Assembly: GCA_949318235.1 (NCBI GenBank)
Contig: OX439127.1
Location: 2,013,672-2,077,671 of the forward strand
From: Ecdyonurus torrentis
Lineage: Eukaryota > Arthropoda > Insecta > Ephemeroptera > Heptageniidae
Direction of reading: 5' to 3'
Length of the DNA: 64,000 bases
Shown: in pieces, positions 63,300-64,000 of the stretch
Layout of the letters: each line of letters starts with the position of its first letter
Numbering within the stretch: the stretch's first letter is position 1
Program-made: the position numbers and the translations under genes
The notes under the pieces: generated by a model
What the model saw: the letters and a program-made list of their open reading frames with translations, nothing else
Database searches by the model: none
Told to the model about the DNA's origin: nothing

Positions 63300-64000
63300 T
63301 ACACGAAACGGTTTTTTGATTATAATTGTCTTTTTTTATATGCACTATATGCTTTGTTTCAATACATGTCTTTTACTATAATGGATTAATGTTGTCTTTT
63401 ATTATGGTAATTTTTAATTTACAGTTGTTAAGAACAATGTTGATTTTCAAAGGTTTTCAATACCTGCTTGGCTCAATAAACAAAAGTCAATATTGTCTTC
63501 TAATTAGTGTTATTAATAACATAAATCTGATATTTTATATTGACAACAATATTCATTCTCTGCTACTGTACCATTGTTGCAATGTGGATCTGGGGTTCAA
63601 AGTCTTCTAATTAGTAACAATTGAATCCAATAATCTTTGCATTTTTCTTCTTATAACAGAATCAACGTTTGTCACTTAATAAAAAGGGTCCAGAAAATTG
63701 TATTCCTTAATCTACAAAATTGATGATATTTTTTACCAGAATGTTAATGCAGCCACACAAAAGAGCTTGAAAAATATGTAAAGTATGCTTTTTGAGTGAA
63801 TATTCCTGTTTATGACTTTATTAACAGGCAAAAACTAGTATAAAAATGTTGTGCGGGTTGCATAAATCGAAATTGTCTGATCACTGCTACGGAGCTACAT
63901 AGTTGGGTTTTAAGTTTTGAGACTAACTATCGTTATTTATATAAGTCCCATCAATTGTTTTGTGATGTAAATACAAATTTTTTCATGTTTTCAATGCCTT
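63300..64000. other. Non-coding tail of the window
   Basis: Short frames only; nothing recognised. Confidence 0.4.

Overview
The window reads as AT-rich nuclear DNA from an arthropod, most likely an insect. The evidence is eukaryotic gene structure (GT-AG introns, TATA boxes, AATAAA signals), Polinton/Maverick elements, an env-bearing Ty3/gypsy (errantivirus-like) retrotransposon, mariner elements, a CR1/Jockey-like LINE and many palindromic MITEs. I recognise no intact host housekeeping gene. Nearly all coding sequence belongs to mobile or virus-derived elements, and almost every copy carries stops or frameshifts. The species cannot be named from this sequence.

Layout. 1-6,095: a 2.17 kb segment carrying the promoter, 5' UTR intron and zinc-finger N-terminus of a Polinton DNA polymerase B (PolB-1) occurs twice in direct orientation. 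The copies are separated by a compound tetranucleotide array and a foldback element. 6,096-21,576: the second PolB-1 copy continues, but a 12.6 kb LTR retrotransposon (6,305-18,914) sits just behind its exonuclease motif. That retroelement holds gag, pol, a fusion-type env and, unexpectedly, a 430-codon antisense reading frame with an apparent 69-nt spliceosomal intron. The PolB-1 C-terminus is further broken by a 295-bp foldback element. 21,577-36,160: mostly non-coding. It holds a 1.2 kb compound (NTTC)n array, a mariner inside a large palindrome, a 1.7 kb palindrome whose arms are tandem repeats, a tRNA-like sequence, MITEs and a possible exon made of about 110-bp repeats.

36,162-51,267: remnant of a second, different Polinton/adintovirus-like element. 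PolB-2 runs on the plus strand and appears to begin with a chain of short exons, all joined by phase-1 introns. Protease, major capsid, a small pX/core-like basic protein and minor capsid (penton) genes lie on the minus strand and converge on it. PolB-2 is interrupted by a 4.6 kb inverted-repeat-ended segment packed with nested MITEs and by a 453-bp MITE. The penton gene is cut by a minus-strand LINE (51,268 to about 56,540), whose 3' part holds a mariner relic that itself contains a foldback element.

56,541-64,000: little coding signal. A 4.0 kb minus-strand non-autonomous LTR element (58,619-62,608) has identical 205-bp LTRs, a clear primer-binding site and no long frame. One more TA-flanked MITE follows.

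The capsid, protease and PolB-2 genes once belonged to one self-synthesising DNA element, and gag-pol-env to one retroelement; neither could act today without complementation. The most unusual objects are the antisense intron-bearing gene in the retroelement, the phase-1 exon chain in front of PolB-2, and the foldback elements whose arms are tandem arrays.
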